Assembly: GCF_000237925.1 (NCBI RefSeq)
Contig: NC_031497.1
Span: forward strand, 26,080,205 to 26,144,204
Length of the DNA: 64,000 bases
DNA from: Schistosoma mansoni
Lineage: Eukaryota; Platyhelminthes; Trematoda; Strigeidida; Schistosomatidae
Direction of reading: 5' to 3'
A program made the position numbers and the translations under genes. Position 1 is the stretch's first letter, and each line of letters opens with the position of its first letter. This document shows positions 22,611 to 33,034 of this stretch, piece after piece. The notes under the pieces were generated by a model. That model searched no databases. It was not told the origin of the DNA and saw only the letters and a program-made list of their open reading frames with translations.

Positions 22611-23296
22611 TGGAAAATAATGTGTCCACTGTGAAATTCATGTTATGTACTTGTAAACGGCCATAAGCAGCACAGTAGATGATGAATGGCTTATTTCACG
22701 TGTTTGTCCAAGTCTCAGTCTTTTCATTTATTCGAATTACTTGACATAACTTGCTGCAATACATTAATTGGTTTGAATTACTACGAAACCCGCGAGTCCA
22801 GAATATTTTACTGCTACGCTTATCAACGGGACTATTTCAATTATAGCTCTAAAATTTTATTGTTTCGAAAGGTGTTTATTAAGATTTTGAACTTTTCGAC
22901 TAATTACATGTTACTACTCGCAAGCGCACTTGCGAGTAGTAGATATTTGGATAACCAAAGTATTATACAGATCTCTAAACTTAACTGAATTATGGAAAAG
23001 TCGGTACTTTATTAAGGACTAATAAAACCATCTCACCGGTGTATTCTACGGTGTCACGGTAAAAAAGTTAGAGCCTTTTCAAAGTTGCCCGCCGTTTTGT
23101 TTTAACGACCTTGAACGATTTGACAAGAAGCGGTCATTCCGTATTTGAGTTGGCTAGGGTCTGTTGGTTGTCCTTGGGGTTGCACGAATATCAGGTTTTC
23201 TCGTATTTGAGTCGTATTTTGCTGCAGTAAATTCGCGAAATCAATGCGACGATAGGTTCACATACACCGTCTTTCTTACTTGTTGGAACAGAAATG
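22611..23296. other. Spacer between the CR1 nest and the LTR retrotransposon
   Basis: No recognised gene. Contains the perfect hairpin at 22912-22941. The frame at 22686-22988 runs through that hairpin and has no family match. Confidence 0.45.
22912..22941. repeat. Perfect 13-bp inverted repeat with 4-base loop
   Basis: Arms TACTACTCGCAAG (22912-22924) and CTTGCGAGTAGTA (22929-22941) around loop CGCA. The function is unknown and no element borders are seen. Confidence 0.8.
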
Positions 23297-23300
23297 AAGA

Positions 23301-23627
23301 TGTAGCTGTAAATAATTCCCCAAAATCAATAGCTTTCTGAGTGTTCGACATTGGATGCTGACCACGTTGTTCAAGTGGACTTGTTTAACTGAAGGCTTTC
23401 GGTCATGCATCCGTACCAGATCACGTTTCGACTCGGCGTGGAACACAGCTCCTACGTTCACTAGCCAGCTTAGAATAAACGCTTCGCGATATATTGATAA
23501 CGTATCAAATATATCTTTCCTACCTCTTCTCGTCCGACTTCTGATTTCTATTGTGCGGAAGAAGTTTCGAATATAGAAGGTGCTACTGATCGCTAGTTGT
23601 CAAACTAGAATACCAGTCGTATCCTCA
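23301..23627 (+). repeat. 5' LTR
   Basis: 327 bp, starts TGTAGCTG and ends CCTCA. Differs from the 3' LTR at 23339 (G versus A) and 23622 (T versus A). Expected to hold promoter and poly(A) functions. Confidence 0.95.
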
Positions 23628-23628
23628 G

Positions 23629-23650
23629 TGGTGAGACCGACGTGATCTGG
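23629..23650 (+). promoter_or_regulatory. Primer binding site, tRNA-Trp type
   Basis: TGGTGAGACCGACGTGATCTGG begins one base after the LTR. It is complementary, with a few mismatches, to the 3' end of animal tRNA-Trp including CCA, the primer used by the CsRn1/Kabuki/Boudicca clade. Confidence 0.8.
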
Positions 23651-23808
23651 TACACCAAGCCAATAAACTGTGAGTCTGTTCCTTTTTGGAATATTATTAT
23701 TCATTGTTATTCTTTATTTGATTTATATATATTGTGATATACTTTTTTTCCTTCTCCAGTTTTTCCCGGATATATTTTAATTAGACATTTTTCGTTCTTT
23801 ATATTACT

Positions 23809-24693
23809 ATGACGGAACAGTCACCTAAAGTATTTAAGTTAAGGACTACTCCCACGTCATCAATTCAGTTTACTCCCTTCTGGCTTGATAATATCGAGTC
23901 CTGGTTCTGCTACGCAGAAGCCGACTTTAACGGCCACGGCATTACAGACTCACGCTCACGATTCCTCGCGGTAGTTAAGGCGTTACCGCGCGAATTCAAC
24001 AGGTACGTAACACCTAGTATGTATACTAGTGATGTTTCGGAACCATACGAAACGGTAAAACGGTCGATCCCAAAACGGGGAGATCTAACCGATCGACAAC
24101 GGTTGGATGAACTACTCAATGATATCGACCTGCAACATGGTTCCGCGACGGACATGTTGTTAAGGATGAGAGAAGTAATAGGTCAAAGAACTTTCGACGA
24201 AGGCCTATTCAAACAACTTTTCTTATCCAAACTCCCAAAACAGGTGGAGGCAGTTCTCGTCTCGTTCCCAAACAACGCCGTAGACGAACTAGCCACATCT
24301 GCCGATAGAATTCTAGAAATTACGAAGTCTACTAGCGCTGAGGTCTTTTCAGTCAAAGAAAAGCCTAAAACGACCCCGAATGACATTAACGAATTATGTC
24401 ATACACTCACCCGATACCTTAGGTTTCGCAATGACCGTAGTCGGTCAAAAAACCCGCGTAGAAGTGTCTCACGTATGCGATCTGCCTCTCGACCACGAGA
24501 AACAGATAATCCCGACTGGTGCTGGTATCATAACCAGTATGGTAAGTCCTCCAGAAATTGCAAGAAACCCTGCAATTATCCGAACTCCAAATCCACGGAC
24601 ACGAAAAAACACTCAGTAAACTTCCAAGCCGGCACGCGTTTACGGCAACCGTTGCCGGCGAACACAGCCGTCTGTTACATGTCACGGATGTGA
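23809..24693 (+). CDS. Retrotransposon Gag (capsid and nucleocapsid), intact frame
   Basis: 294-residue Gag that would package element RNA into virus-like particles. The capsid-like N-terminal half (FTPFWLDNIESWFCYAEADF, then LLRMREVIGQRTFDEGLFKQ and LPKQVEAVL) is typical of CsRn1-clade Gag. The nucleocapsid part is basic (NDRSRSKNPRRSVSRMRSAS), followed by the CHCC finger C238-x2-H241-x9-C251-x3-C255, which differs from the retroviral CCHC knuckle. No internal stop. It overlaps the protease frame from 24558; pol is in the -1 frame relative to gag, consistent with frameshifting. The start ATG at 23809 is the first good methionine after the primer site and leader. Confidence 0.88.
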   Translation: MTEQSPKVFKLRTTPTSSIQFTPFWLDNIESWFCYAEADFNGHGITDSRSRFLAVVKALPREFNRYVTPSMYTSDVSEPYETVKRSIPKRGDLTDRQRLDELLNDIDLQHGSATDMLLRMREVIGQRTFDEGLFKQLFLSKLPKQVEAVLVSFPNNAVDELATSADRILEITKSTSAEVFSVKEKPKTTPNDINELCHTLTRYLRFRNDRSRSKNPRRSVSRMRSASRPRETDNPDWCWYHNQYGKSSRNCKKPCNYPNSKSTDTKKHSVNFQAGTRLRQPLPANTAVCYMSRM

Positions 24694-24983
24694 CCACGAA
24701 AGTTCGCTACCTCGTCGACACTGGCGCAGAAGTTAGCGTTCTTCCAGCAAATCCCAACGACAGACTTCGGGAGTCTGTTTTAAGTTTACAGGTGGCAAAC
24801 GGAAAGCCGATCGCTACTTACGGTAAGAGGTACGTCTACCTTAACGTGGGTTTACGCAAACCCATACACTGGATTTTTGTTGTTGCAGATGTCTCTATGC
24901 CAATCATTGGTATAGACCTGTTACAATCCCACAATCTACTAATTGACACACGCTCACGAAGGTTAATAGACGGGAAACACTAA
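24558..24983 (+). CDS. Retrotransposon aspartic protease region of pol
   Basis: N-terminal part of pol in the -1 frame relative to gag. The active-site motif is LVDTGAEVSVLPA, with D54-T-G-A (24717-24728). Further family features are the flap-like GKPIATYGKRYVYLNVGL region and PIIGIDLLQSHNLLID near the end (the second conserved IIG-x-D-LL motif). The frame then meets a TAA at 24981-24983; the continuing pol sequence (LSVCVTSFSG onward) lies in the next frame, so a single-base indel near 24975-24983 separates protease from RT. The first residues overlap gag codons and may not be translated from an ATG. Confidence 0.85.
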   Translation: MQETLQLSELQIHGHEKTLSKLPSRHAFTATVAGEHSRLLHVTDVTTKVRYLVDTGAEVSVLPANPNDRLRESVLSLQVANGKPIATYGKRYVYLNVGLRKPIHWIFVVADVSMPIIGIDLLQSHNLLIDTRSRRLIDGKH

Positions 24984-25065
24984 GTTATCCGTTTGCGTAA
25001 CTTCTTTTTCTGGTTGCAGATTATCTCCAGTCACAATTGAGCACACCATAGACCCCCTATACTAA

Positions 25066-26034
25066 TCATTACTCGACAAATACTCCGGGATATTCCAACC
25101 GCAACCGAAAATGCCTCGTGTAACCAGCAATGTTACACATCACGTCTCGACTACAGGGCCACCTGTATTCTCGAAAGCCCGCCGACTGGCCCCCGAAAAG
25201 CTTAGGTTAGCTAAAAACGAATTCGACCACATGATAGACTTAGAGATAATTCGACCATCAAATAGTCCATGGTCATCTACATTGCACATGGTCCCTAAAA
25301 AGGACAGCAATGATTGGCGGCCAACTGGTGATTATCGGCGTCTGAATGCTAATACCATTCCCGATCGTTACCCGTTGCCTCATATTCACGATTTGACAGC
25401 TACCTTGAAAGGTACAACTGTTTTTTCGAAAATCGACTTAGTTAAGGCTTACAACCAAATACCGATGGCAACCGACGACATTCCTAACACCGCCATCATC
25501 ACTTCTTCCGGCCTCTACGAATTTCTACGAATGCCTTTCGGCCTAAGAAATGTGGCTCAAACCTTCCAAGGGTTCATAGACGACGTCTTCCGAGGTCTCA
25601 ACTTCGTACATGCGTATGTTGATGACTGCCTCATAGCAAGTCCGGACAGAGAATCACATCTCCAGCATCTGGACATTGTTTTCGATCGACTCCAAAGACA
25701 TGGCATTACTGTAAACATTCAGAAATGCCAAATCGGAACTAATTGCTTAGACTTCTTAGGACACACTAGTGATGCCCAAGGCATCCGACCCCTTAGAAGC
25801 AAAGTGGCGGCCATTCTGGATTACCCAGAACCGACCACGATTAAGCAGTTGCGAACCTTCAACAGCCTGGTAAGTTTCTATAGACGGTTCATACCTAAAT
25901 GCGCATCTCTTATGAAACCGTTAACCGATCAGCTTCGTGGAAATGCAAAATCAATTAGTCTAGACGACACCGCTCGAAAAGCATTCTCCACAGTTAAGGA
26001 ACACATCGCTAAGGCAACCCTGCTTGCGCATTAA
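25066..26034 (+). pseudogene. Retrotransposon reverse transcriptase region of pol
   Basis: RT domain with VFSKARRLAPEKL, MIDLEIIRPSNSPWSSTLHM, DYRRLNANTIPDRYPLPHI, FSKIDLVKAYNQIPM, FLRMPFGLRNVAQTF and the catalytic YVDD (25615-25626), then FLGH at the connection. The sequence from 25066 is open, but a TAA at 25063 precedes it and a TAA at 26032 ends it just before RNase H. Catalytic residues are preserved, so protein-level decay is limited to stop codons and the upstream frameshift. Confidence 0.9.
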
Positions 26035-27636
26035 AACACTCAAGCACCCATTAGTATCGCCTTAGACGCATCCGACTCAGCAATCGGAGAAGTCTTACAA
26101 CAATAGGTTAACAACTCATGGTAACCTTTAGGATTTCTATCGAGACGGTTGCCAGACGCGGAATCTAGGTACAGCACTCTCGGTAGGGAACTCCTAGCTA
26201 TGTATTGTGCTGTGCGGCATTTCCAACATTCTATCGAAGGAAGAGAATTCACGCTTTTTACCGATCACAAACCTCTTACCTTCTCTTTAAGTTCATCTTC
26301 AGATAAGTACTCGCCGCGAGAGTCTCGACAACTGGACTACATATCGCAGTTTACTCCAGATATACGACACATTTATGGAGCAAACAATGTAGTCGCAGAC
26401 GCTTTGTCTCGTATTAGTTCCTTGAACAGTTTCCAGGGAATCGACCTTCCTAAACTCACTCAGCTTCAAGAAGAAGACATTGATCTTCAGCATGAGTTAT
26501 CCTCGACAACTCTTAAACTAAGTATTAAGCAGATGGGAACAGGTAAGGAAACCTTACTTTGCGACACATCTACAGGTAGGGATCGTTCAATAGTACCAAA
26601 ACATTATCGACGCAACGTCTTCAATGCGTTTCACAATCTTTCTCATCCAGGTGTTCGTGCAACAATCAAGCTTATAGCCGAACGGTTTTGCTGGCCTGGC
26701 ATGAATAAAGACGTGAGGGAGTGGGCACGCTCCTGTGTAAGCTGCCAGAAATCTAAGGTCATACGACACAACAAGTGTCCCTTAGGCTCTTTCAAAACCC
26801 CTGACGCTCGTTTCGACCACGTCCATCTAGATTTGGTAGGACCGTTACCCGATTCAAACGCATACTCATATCTCTTAACATGCGTGGACCGTTTTACTCG
26901 GTGGCCACAAGCAGTACCTATTAAGGACATTACTGCTGAAACTGCGGCCCGCGCTTTCGTCGAACGATGGGTAGCAAATTTCGGCTGCCCTTCAACCATC
27001 ACTACAGACCGCGGACGCCAGTTCGAATCTGGACTTTTCTGTTGTCTGACGTCACTACTAGGAATCACGCGCTTCCGAAAGACCGCCTACCACCCACAAG
27101 CAAACGGGTTGGTAGAACGTTCTCATCGACAACTAAAAGCTTTGCTATCAGCTACAAAAGTTTCACAGTGGACAGACGCTCTTCCACTCGTCTTGCTAGG
27201 TATCCGCAATGCAGTGAAGGCTGACATTGGGTACACTGCATCTCAACTCGTTTATGGAACGACACTCCGACTTCCAGGAGAATTCGTAGATCCTTCCGCT
27301 TCTTCATTGAACATGGATCTAAACTCTTACACGAATAGGCTTACAAACGCTATGCGTTCAGTTAAACCTGCTCACACTCGATCTCAATCAACTGATGTTT
27401 TCGTTCAACCTGACTTACGACATAGTACACACGTCTTCGTTCGTCGAGACTCACATCGACGACCTCTCGAATCAGCATACGAAGGACCCTTCAAGGTTCT
27501 TCAACGTGAACCTAAGCACTATGTAGTCGATAAGGACGGTACGAACAATAGCACCAGTATTGATCGGCTAAAAGCTGCGTACTTAGAAGGAAACCCTACC
27601 TACGTCGACTTTCCTTCGGTACTATCGAACTTGTAG
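26035..27636 (+). pseudogene. Retrotransposon RNase H and integrase region of pol
   Basis: Same frame as the RT. RNase H begins ISIALDASDSAIGEVLQQ, is broken by TAG at 26104 and TAA at 26122, and resumes as LGRELLAMYCAVRHF and LFTDHKPLTF. The integrase zinc-binding region is FHNLSHPGVRAT with SCVSCQKSK. The DDE core has HLDLVGPLPD, TTDRGRQFES and NGLVERSHRQLK. A C-terminal GPF-type module reads YEGPFKVLQREPKHYVVD. No chromodomain is evident after it. The frame ends at TAG 27634-27636. From 26149 on it is continuously open for 495 residues. Confidence 0.9.
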
Positions 27637-28000
27637 TACCCCATACGACAGCCGACACACACCTTGACTCTTCGCCAACATCGGAAAATAAACCTAAAAC
27701 AACGCGTTCTGGAAGAAGAGTAAGAGTACCAGAACATCTTAACAACTATTGCACGTAGGACACAAACTTAATCTCGAATTCCCTTTTCATTATTTTTTAT
27801 AAAAAAATTTTTTTTAATATGCTCATTTTTTTATTTATTTAAAAAAACACAAAACATTTTTATTTTTTTGGGCGTACTTATATTTTTTTATATATAAAAA
27901 AACAAAAAAAACTATATTTTTTTCCGATCGCTTTTATACTGTTGCAAGTGTATTAATTTATTTTTTTTCCCGCTCATCCTGTATCCTTACGCAAGTACGA

Positions 28001-28225
28001 GTGTATTTTCAACATGCACTCACACGTTCTATTTTTTCTCTTTTCCAGGACGGCTGGAAAGGAACGACGAAGTTTCACAAGGAACCGAAATTTTCATTGT
28101 TCTTTGTTTCCTTATTGCTATGTTGTGCATTATGGTCCCTTAGTGTAAGGAAAGACGATCAGACGCTGCTAAACGAAGCAAGCTATCAGAAGAGTGTTAA
28201 CCAACGACAAACTCGTTGGGTTTAA
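28001..28225 (+). CDS. Small hydrophobic-segment frame downstream of integrase, uncertain
   Basis: A 74-codon frame where env-like genes sit in some LTR elements. It has one hydrophobic stretch (FSLFFVSLLLCCALWSL) followed by a charged tail (RKDDQTLLNEASYQKSVNQR). It is too short for an envelope glycoprotein, with no signal peptide, cleavage site or cysteine pattern that I recognise. It may be a chance frame or the remnant of a third gene. Confidence 0.3.
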   Translation: MYFQHALTRSIFSLFQDGWKGTTKFHKEPKFSLFFVSLLLCCALWSLSVRKDDQTLLNEASYQKSVNQRQTRWV

Positions 28226-28266
28226 ACTTCTGGCTGGTCCCGTCTTAGGGGCATCACTGTCTCACT

Positions 28267-28278
28267 AGGGGGGGAGTG
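28267..28278 (+). promoter_or_regulatory. Polypurine tract
   Basis: AGGGGGGGAGTG directly upstream of the 3' LTR start (28282), the expected primer for plus-strand DNA synthesis. Confidence 0.8.
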
Positions 28279-28281
28279 ATC

Positions 28282-28608
28282 TGTAGCTGTAAATAATTCC
28301 CCAAAATCAATAGCTTTCTAAGTGTTCGACATTGGATGCTGACCACGTTGTTCAAGTGGACTTGTTTAACTGAAGGCTTTCGGTCATGCATCCGTACCAG
28401 ATCACGTTTCGACTCGGCGTGGAACACAGCTCCTACGTTCACTAGCCAGCTTAGAATAAACGCTTCGCGATATATTGATAACGTATCAAATATATCTTTC
28501 CTACCTCTTCTCGTCCGACTTCTGATTTCTATTGTGCGGAAGAAGTTTCGAATATAGAAGGTGCTACTGATCGCTAGTTGTCAAACTAGAATACCAGTCG
28601 TAACCTCA
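28282..28608 (+). repeat. 3' LTR
   Basis: 327 bp, TGTAGCTG to ACCTCA, 325 of 327 positions identical to the 5' LTR. Followed by the AAGA target duplication. Confidence 0.95.
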
Positions 28609-28612
28609 AAGA

Positions 28613-30769
28613 TATCAAAGAAACAATATCTTTGCCATGAGCTTGTATACACTAGTAGATTTCTTTGTTTTCACTTTTTGTTGTTTTCACTCGATAAATA
28701 AATCGCTGAAAGTTTTTATAGACAAAACTAAGGAGTATTTCGTTTAACGGGCTTCCCGCATTTAGTAGTATTGTATGATCCACGTCCTTAAGTAGTGACC
28801 TAGGTACATTTGACAAATGAAAGAGAAATAACAATAAATTATGGTGAAATGCTGCCAGGCGTCCTTAGGGCTAAGTTAGGTTTCCTCTTGATGGACTCTT
28901 GGGAAGTCGCTTGGACTTCCCCAGTCAACAGTCCATTCCAAAATTTGACTACTCATAAAGAGTGGAAGGTGAGTCCACAGTTCATTCTGCTATATTGTGT
29001 CGCTAACTTTTTCCTGTACCCCCTAAACTCTGTGCTAAAACTGAGCCTGGGTAGGTATTCTTTGGATGTTCAAGAGAGTTTGAGGTGCTGTAAGTGTAAA
29101 GGTTAATTTCCTTTACATCCGACTCCAATAAATAACATCCCGTTACCTTTGTACTCAACGCAGACTAAATATAGTAGAATTATGGATTTACTCGAGACAA
29201 TTCAGAAGCTCGGACACCAGTTATAGGGATAGTTTGTTGTCAAAATCTGAAATCGCGCGGATAGCAAGCACACGGGGAAACGAGTGATTGTGTGTGTCAA
29301 AAATCTGTATATATTTAGGAGTGTTAATCGATTGTTGATAAATTATTGATTATCTTTGTTTGCAATCAGTGAGAGAGTAGATTAAAGATCGATGTGCGTA
29401 CACGCGCTCAATCAGACTCACACATAGTGGGTTACATGTTTAAACTACCGCTAGCAGACAAATAATACAATAGTTAAGTGTGCTTGCTACATAAGTTGTT
29501 AAAAAGCTACCTCAGAGACGACCATACTCTAATGGGTAAAGATACAATGGCTTGAGGGGATCCTTATAAGGTCTGGGTTCGAGTTCTTGAACTGATTTCA
29601 TGGCTCACCCGTGGATAGGTCCAAGTGTGTTCCCATTTTTCCGATTGAGGGATGAACACTATATGATATGAAGAGAGGAATAAAAAAGCCAGGACAGACA
29701 ACGGAAACTATTTCGAGGAAATTATTTCACGACATTCAACGCTTGTAAAATACTGACATTTGGTCCCCTACCTAATTTATTCATTTCCATATCCTTTTCT
29801 ATTTCGCAGCTGTTGTAATTTAAACGCGACCTTTTGTACACCGTTTCTCTACACTAAGATCCAGGTTGCACATAATTATATTTTCACTTGTTTTTACATT
29901 GTGGTCGTGTTGTTCATCTATTTACACCGATCTAAATCAGCAATAAGTTAGTGTTCCGGTTGACTTGTTTTCCCCTCTCTCTTTCGCTTTTTAACCAATA
30001 AGTTGATAGAATAGTTTTCAATCTTCTTTCCAGTGCCGTTAGTGTTAATCCGAACTCACGTATTTCTGGCCTCTAGGTGGAACAAGGGTGTCTGTCTTGT
30101 CAAGGCCTTAATCTGGCCCCCGACAAGCCCACTCCTGTGTATCGTTTGGCGGACAGATCAAGGACGAAACATTGTGCCTATTTGTTTTATCTAGCGCTGA
30201 ACGAAAACGTCAAAGGTTAGGTGGGACTTTTTACAGCCAAAACTACGAAAATCCGCCTCGACATTTTCAGTGAAAGACTTGCTTGAAATCCATTTTTGCC
30301 ACAGTTAGCGCAACATTCTAGATGATAGGGTACCAAGACTTCCAGACTTTTACCAATTTGGGACACCTCCAGAGGGGAATTACCTAAGTCCTATATGTGG
30401 TCTTTGACATGTATAGAATTATGGTCTACTTTGTTATTAGTACGGCTCTAATAATAGACGTAATCCTAAAATTGTAGATTTATCATGATGTAACTGTCTG
30501 ATCTATAAGATCTTACATGGAAGTCACATCATTGTCTACGCTGACTCGTCTTACCGTAATCATCACGAATATATGAGGAGAACACATTTAGGCTGAAGAT
30601 AGAGCAACATATTTTATATCAATAAAAGAGATAACACACAAGAATGGCCACCCCTGTAAGGCTGAGCTATGCCCCCCGATAGATTGAATTTCGAATGACT
30701 GTCACCGCCTCCATCATTAAAGATCCTTTTTTAGTGTTACATGTTGAAAGTTTGTTTTCGCAGTTATCT
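28613..30769. other. Intergenic, no recognised gene
   Basis: About 2.1 kb. A weak tRNA-like stretch at 29523-29595 has a B-box-like GGTTCGAGTTC (29575-29586) and could be a SINE head, but no element borders were found. Frames at 28810-29106 and 29760-29951 show no family match. Confidence 0.4.
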
Positions 30770-31920
30770 CATATTCAGATTCGAGGGTTGTGGTTAGGAT
30801 CCAGTTCCACTACACATGTCTCAGACGGGTTACTTGACACTTTTCAGTGTTGACAGTAAGTCCGTTGTTGTCCGTCCACCTTATAAGTTGAGTCAGATCC
30901 TCCCAAAGTTCCAGATTATTATTCTGGTTGTCAATTTCTCCTCAATGTTTAACAGCGTCAGTGTGAAGTAATAACTCGGATGATACTTGATGGAGAAGTT
31001 AATTCGTTTGGATTAAAAGTGAAGAGGTCCTTGTAAAGGACTCTGGAGGATTCCCACAGAGGATTCTGTAGCCTAAGAAAAAGTACATTATGCTCTGGCC
31101 CCAAAACGTTGATTATTTAGATATGAAGCGAACCGAACTATTAACGTTCACTTGATATCCAACAGTTTTAGCTTTTTGATGAGATATGTATGACCGGCCT
31201 TACCAATAGGTATTGACAGATCAAGTTGTCACACCTATAGTCTCCTTCCGATCAAGTACGATCACCCATCCACCCACAGCAGTCATCAGATTGGTTATGA
31301 AGGTGTGGCTCCTTCTGAAACTGTGTTTTTAGGGTGAAAAAATTATGGATAACAAGTAGTCACGTAAAACGGCACATATCAAAGACTTCATGACTTTTGA
31401 GGGTATTGAAAGAAGCACTACCGACCGGCAACTTGGAGGTTCATTTTATCTACCTCCTTTGAAAATTAGCGTGGTTGCCTCCTGCTCCTAATTGTCTGGG
31501 AACGTGCCTCAACTTAGTGAGTGTGAGAAAATTGCACCAAGTGGTATTGCCAAGATCGAAGCCGTTTCTCTCAGTATAGCAAATTGAACCATTTCCGGTC
31601 CAGAAGTGTCTAGGTCTAGATTCTACAGTTTCTTAGGTTTAATCTTGAAACTCCTATCAGGTTGCAGATGGGACCCTCACCGACGAGGATTGTATGCGGC
31701 AGCGGAAATGCATAAAGATATCTCTTGGTCCAGGGCTCTTTTGCGTCACCGTCGTTGTTGGCTGAGCCATCAGGACTTCAGAGCAGTGAAACTGCGGTTA
31801 TGGCTTGTCCAAGAAAAGCTTCATGTCGAGATAAGCTTTTTGAACCGGAGACGAGCTTGCCGATCAATCCGATGTGATGCTGTGGCCTATCTCTTGACGT
31901 CTTTGTGAATTGGTTATATG
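30770..31920 (-). mobile_element. Degenerate non-LTR retrotransposon, RT domain
   Basis: On the minus strand, fragments read as a LINE reverse transcriptase in order: PLGAIFSHSL (31520 region), TTLIFKGGR and RPVVLLSIPSKVMKSL (31400-31460), IKKLKLLDIK and FASYLNNQRFG (31090-31180), and LWEDLTQLIRWTDNNGLTVNTEKC (30850-30920). It has many stops and frameshifts. It resembles the CR1/Jockey group but differs from CR1-A, CR1-B and LINE-C; family unassigned. Confidence 0.6.
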
Positions 31921-31944
31921 GTGCGTCGAACTGCCCATACATGC

Positions 31945-32261
31945 TGAAACTGAATCAGTCTCAGTTTGGGATGGACAGGTGGTCTGTGTTATTCCTGACA
32001 GTGGTGGTCTCTCAGTTGATCCAACTTCCTGTTGAGATCGTCGACAGATGGAACTTCATTCACGTGTTGAGGTATTGAATTTCATTCCTTGATGATTCGA
32101 TGGGAAAGTCGACAGTCAGCTGACAAGTAGCTTGTTCTGGGCTTGTGAACATTTTAAGTGTCCTCGTAAATTCTCTGTTTTGGGAGACAAGAAAAGTAAG
32201 GGCACATCAGGTGCGAATTTACCACCAAGCTATTTAAAAACTAATCAAGTCGTGTCTGAAT
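31945..32261 (-). mobile_element. CR1-A LINE 3' fragment, uninterrupted reference copy
   Basis: Minus-strand 3' end of the same family as copy A, 5'-truncated at TCAGACACGACTTG. It reads straight through the site where copy B interrupts copy A (CTACTTGTCAGCTGACTGTC across 32115-32135), so it documents the empty site. The 3' end lies near 31945. Confidence 0.85.
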
Positions 32262-32264
32262 GTA

Positions 32265-33034
32265 AGCGATTAGTGCATTGTACATCATCAACGATGATGA
32301 TTTATATAGAATGATTGAGGATCTATTAGAGTTAGATGGAATTGGTGTGAGAGACCAACTAACATCTGAGTCACACCTCGCGGTCAGCACCTTACGTACA
32401 TATCAAGGGTGCTCTGAAGACTGTAAAACAAAAGGGACGTTAATACATAAATATATTAGTTAAAGTAGATACAAGCGAAAGTAAGGCCACTACCACATGG
32501 GCCAGTTCATGGCGTGCTATTATCTGATGCGCGTTGATTATCTTTGACCCTGACAGGGATCGATAATCTGTTCTATATTCGGTGACTCAACTGCTGGATG
32601 ATTTGGCTAGGGCCCACTGACAATTCAACGGTCCCACAGCATTTTAGCGATTCCCTCATAAGTTTCTCTTCGTACAAACTTCTGGGCTTGCGAAGGTTCA
32701 AGGTACAAATATTTTGAGCTACTCGATATAGAGTTTTTGTATCGCCAGTACCCAGTGACATAAATCTATCCCACATTCTTCTCCTCTTACAGAGAGTAGC
32801 GCGAATCTGTTAATTGGACCACGATGGGGGAGTTTCTCGGACACCTGTCCATAAAAATTTGAAGGAATTGAAATTTCTTTTGGATAATTAGGCTACTACC
32901 ATTAGGTTATAGATGTCTACTTCCTTAAGATGTGGACGTCCATTAAACGGTATTTTACTTTTCACAGCAGTTTGAAACTATGGAATTGTAGACGTTTATA
33001 GCGGCCAGTTTAAACATTGACGTAACGCACAAGG
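32265..33034 (+). other. Upstream region of KRTCAP2
   Basis: Intergenic; promoter and 5' UTR of KRTCAP2 are expected at its right end. No TATA box or repeat recognised. Short frames (32278-32463; minus 32573-32776) have no family match. Confidence 0.45.

Larger units (their letters stand above)
27637..28281 (+). other. Retrotransposon 3' internal region
   Basis: Between integrase and the 3' LTR. An A/T-homopolymer-rich stretch at 27780-27980 is followed by a small open frame at 28001-28225 and the polypurine tract. Confidence 0.7.
23301..28608 (+). mobile_element. Ty3/gypsy LTR retrotransposon, CsRn1/Boudicca type, full length
   Basis: 5308-bp element with 327-bp LTRs (two differences), 4-bp target duplication AAGA at 23297-23300 and 28609-28612, tRNA-Trp-type primer site, G-rich polypurine tract, gag with a CHCC zinc finger, and pol in the order PR-RT-RH-IN. 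The CHCC finger, tRNA-Trp priming, 4-bp duplication and LTR length near 330 bp match what I remember of CsRn1 and Boudicca. Structure is complete, but pol carries four stops and a frameshift. Confidence 0.92.

Noticed and set aside
24558-26124. Programmed stop read-through in pol
   Set aside because: Four separate stops plus a frameshift outside the gag-pol overlap fit decay, not a regulated read-through.
28001-28225. Retroviral envelope gene
   Set aside because: Only 74 codons, no signal peptide, cysteine pattern or cleavage motif; kept only as an uncertain small frame.
29523-29595. tRNA-like segment with B box GGTTCGAGTTC
   Set aside because: No A box of good quality, no repeat partner in the window and no element borders.
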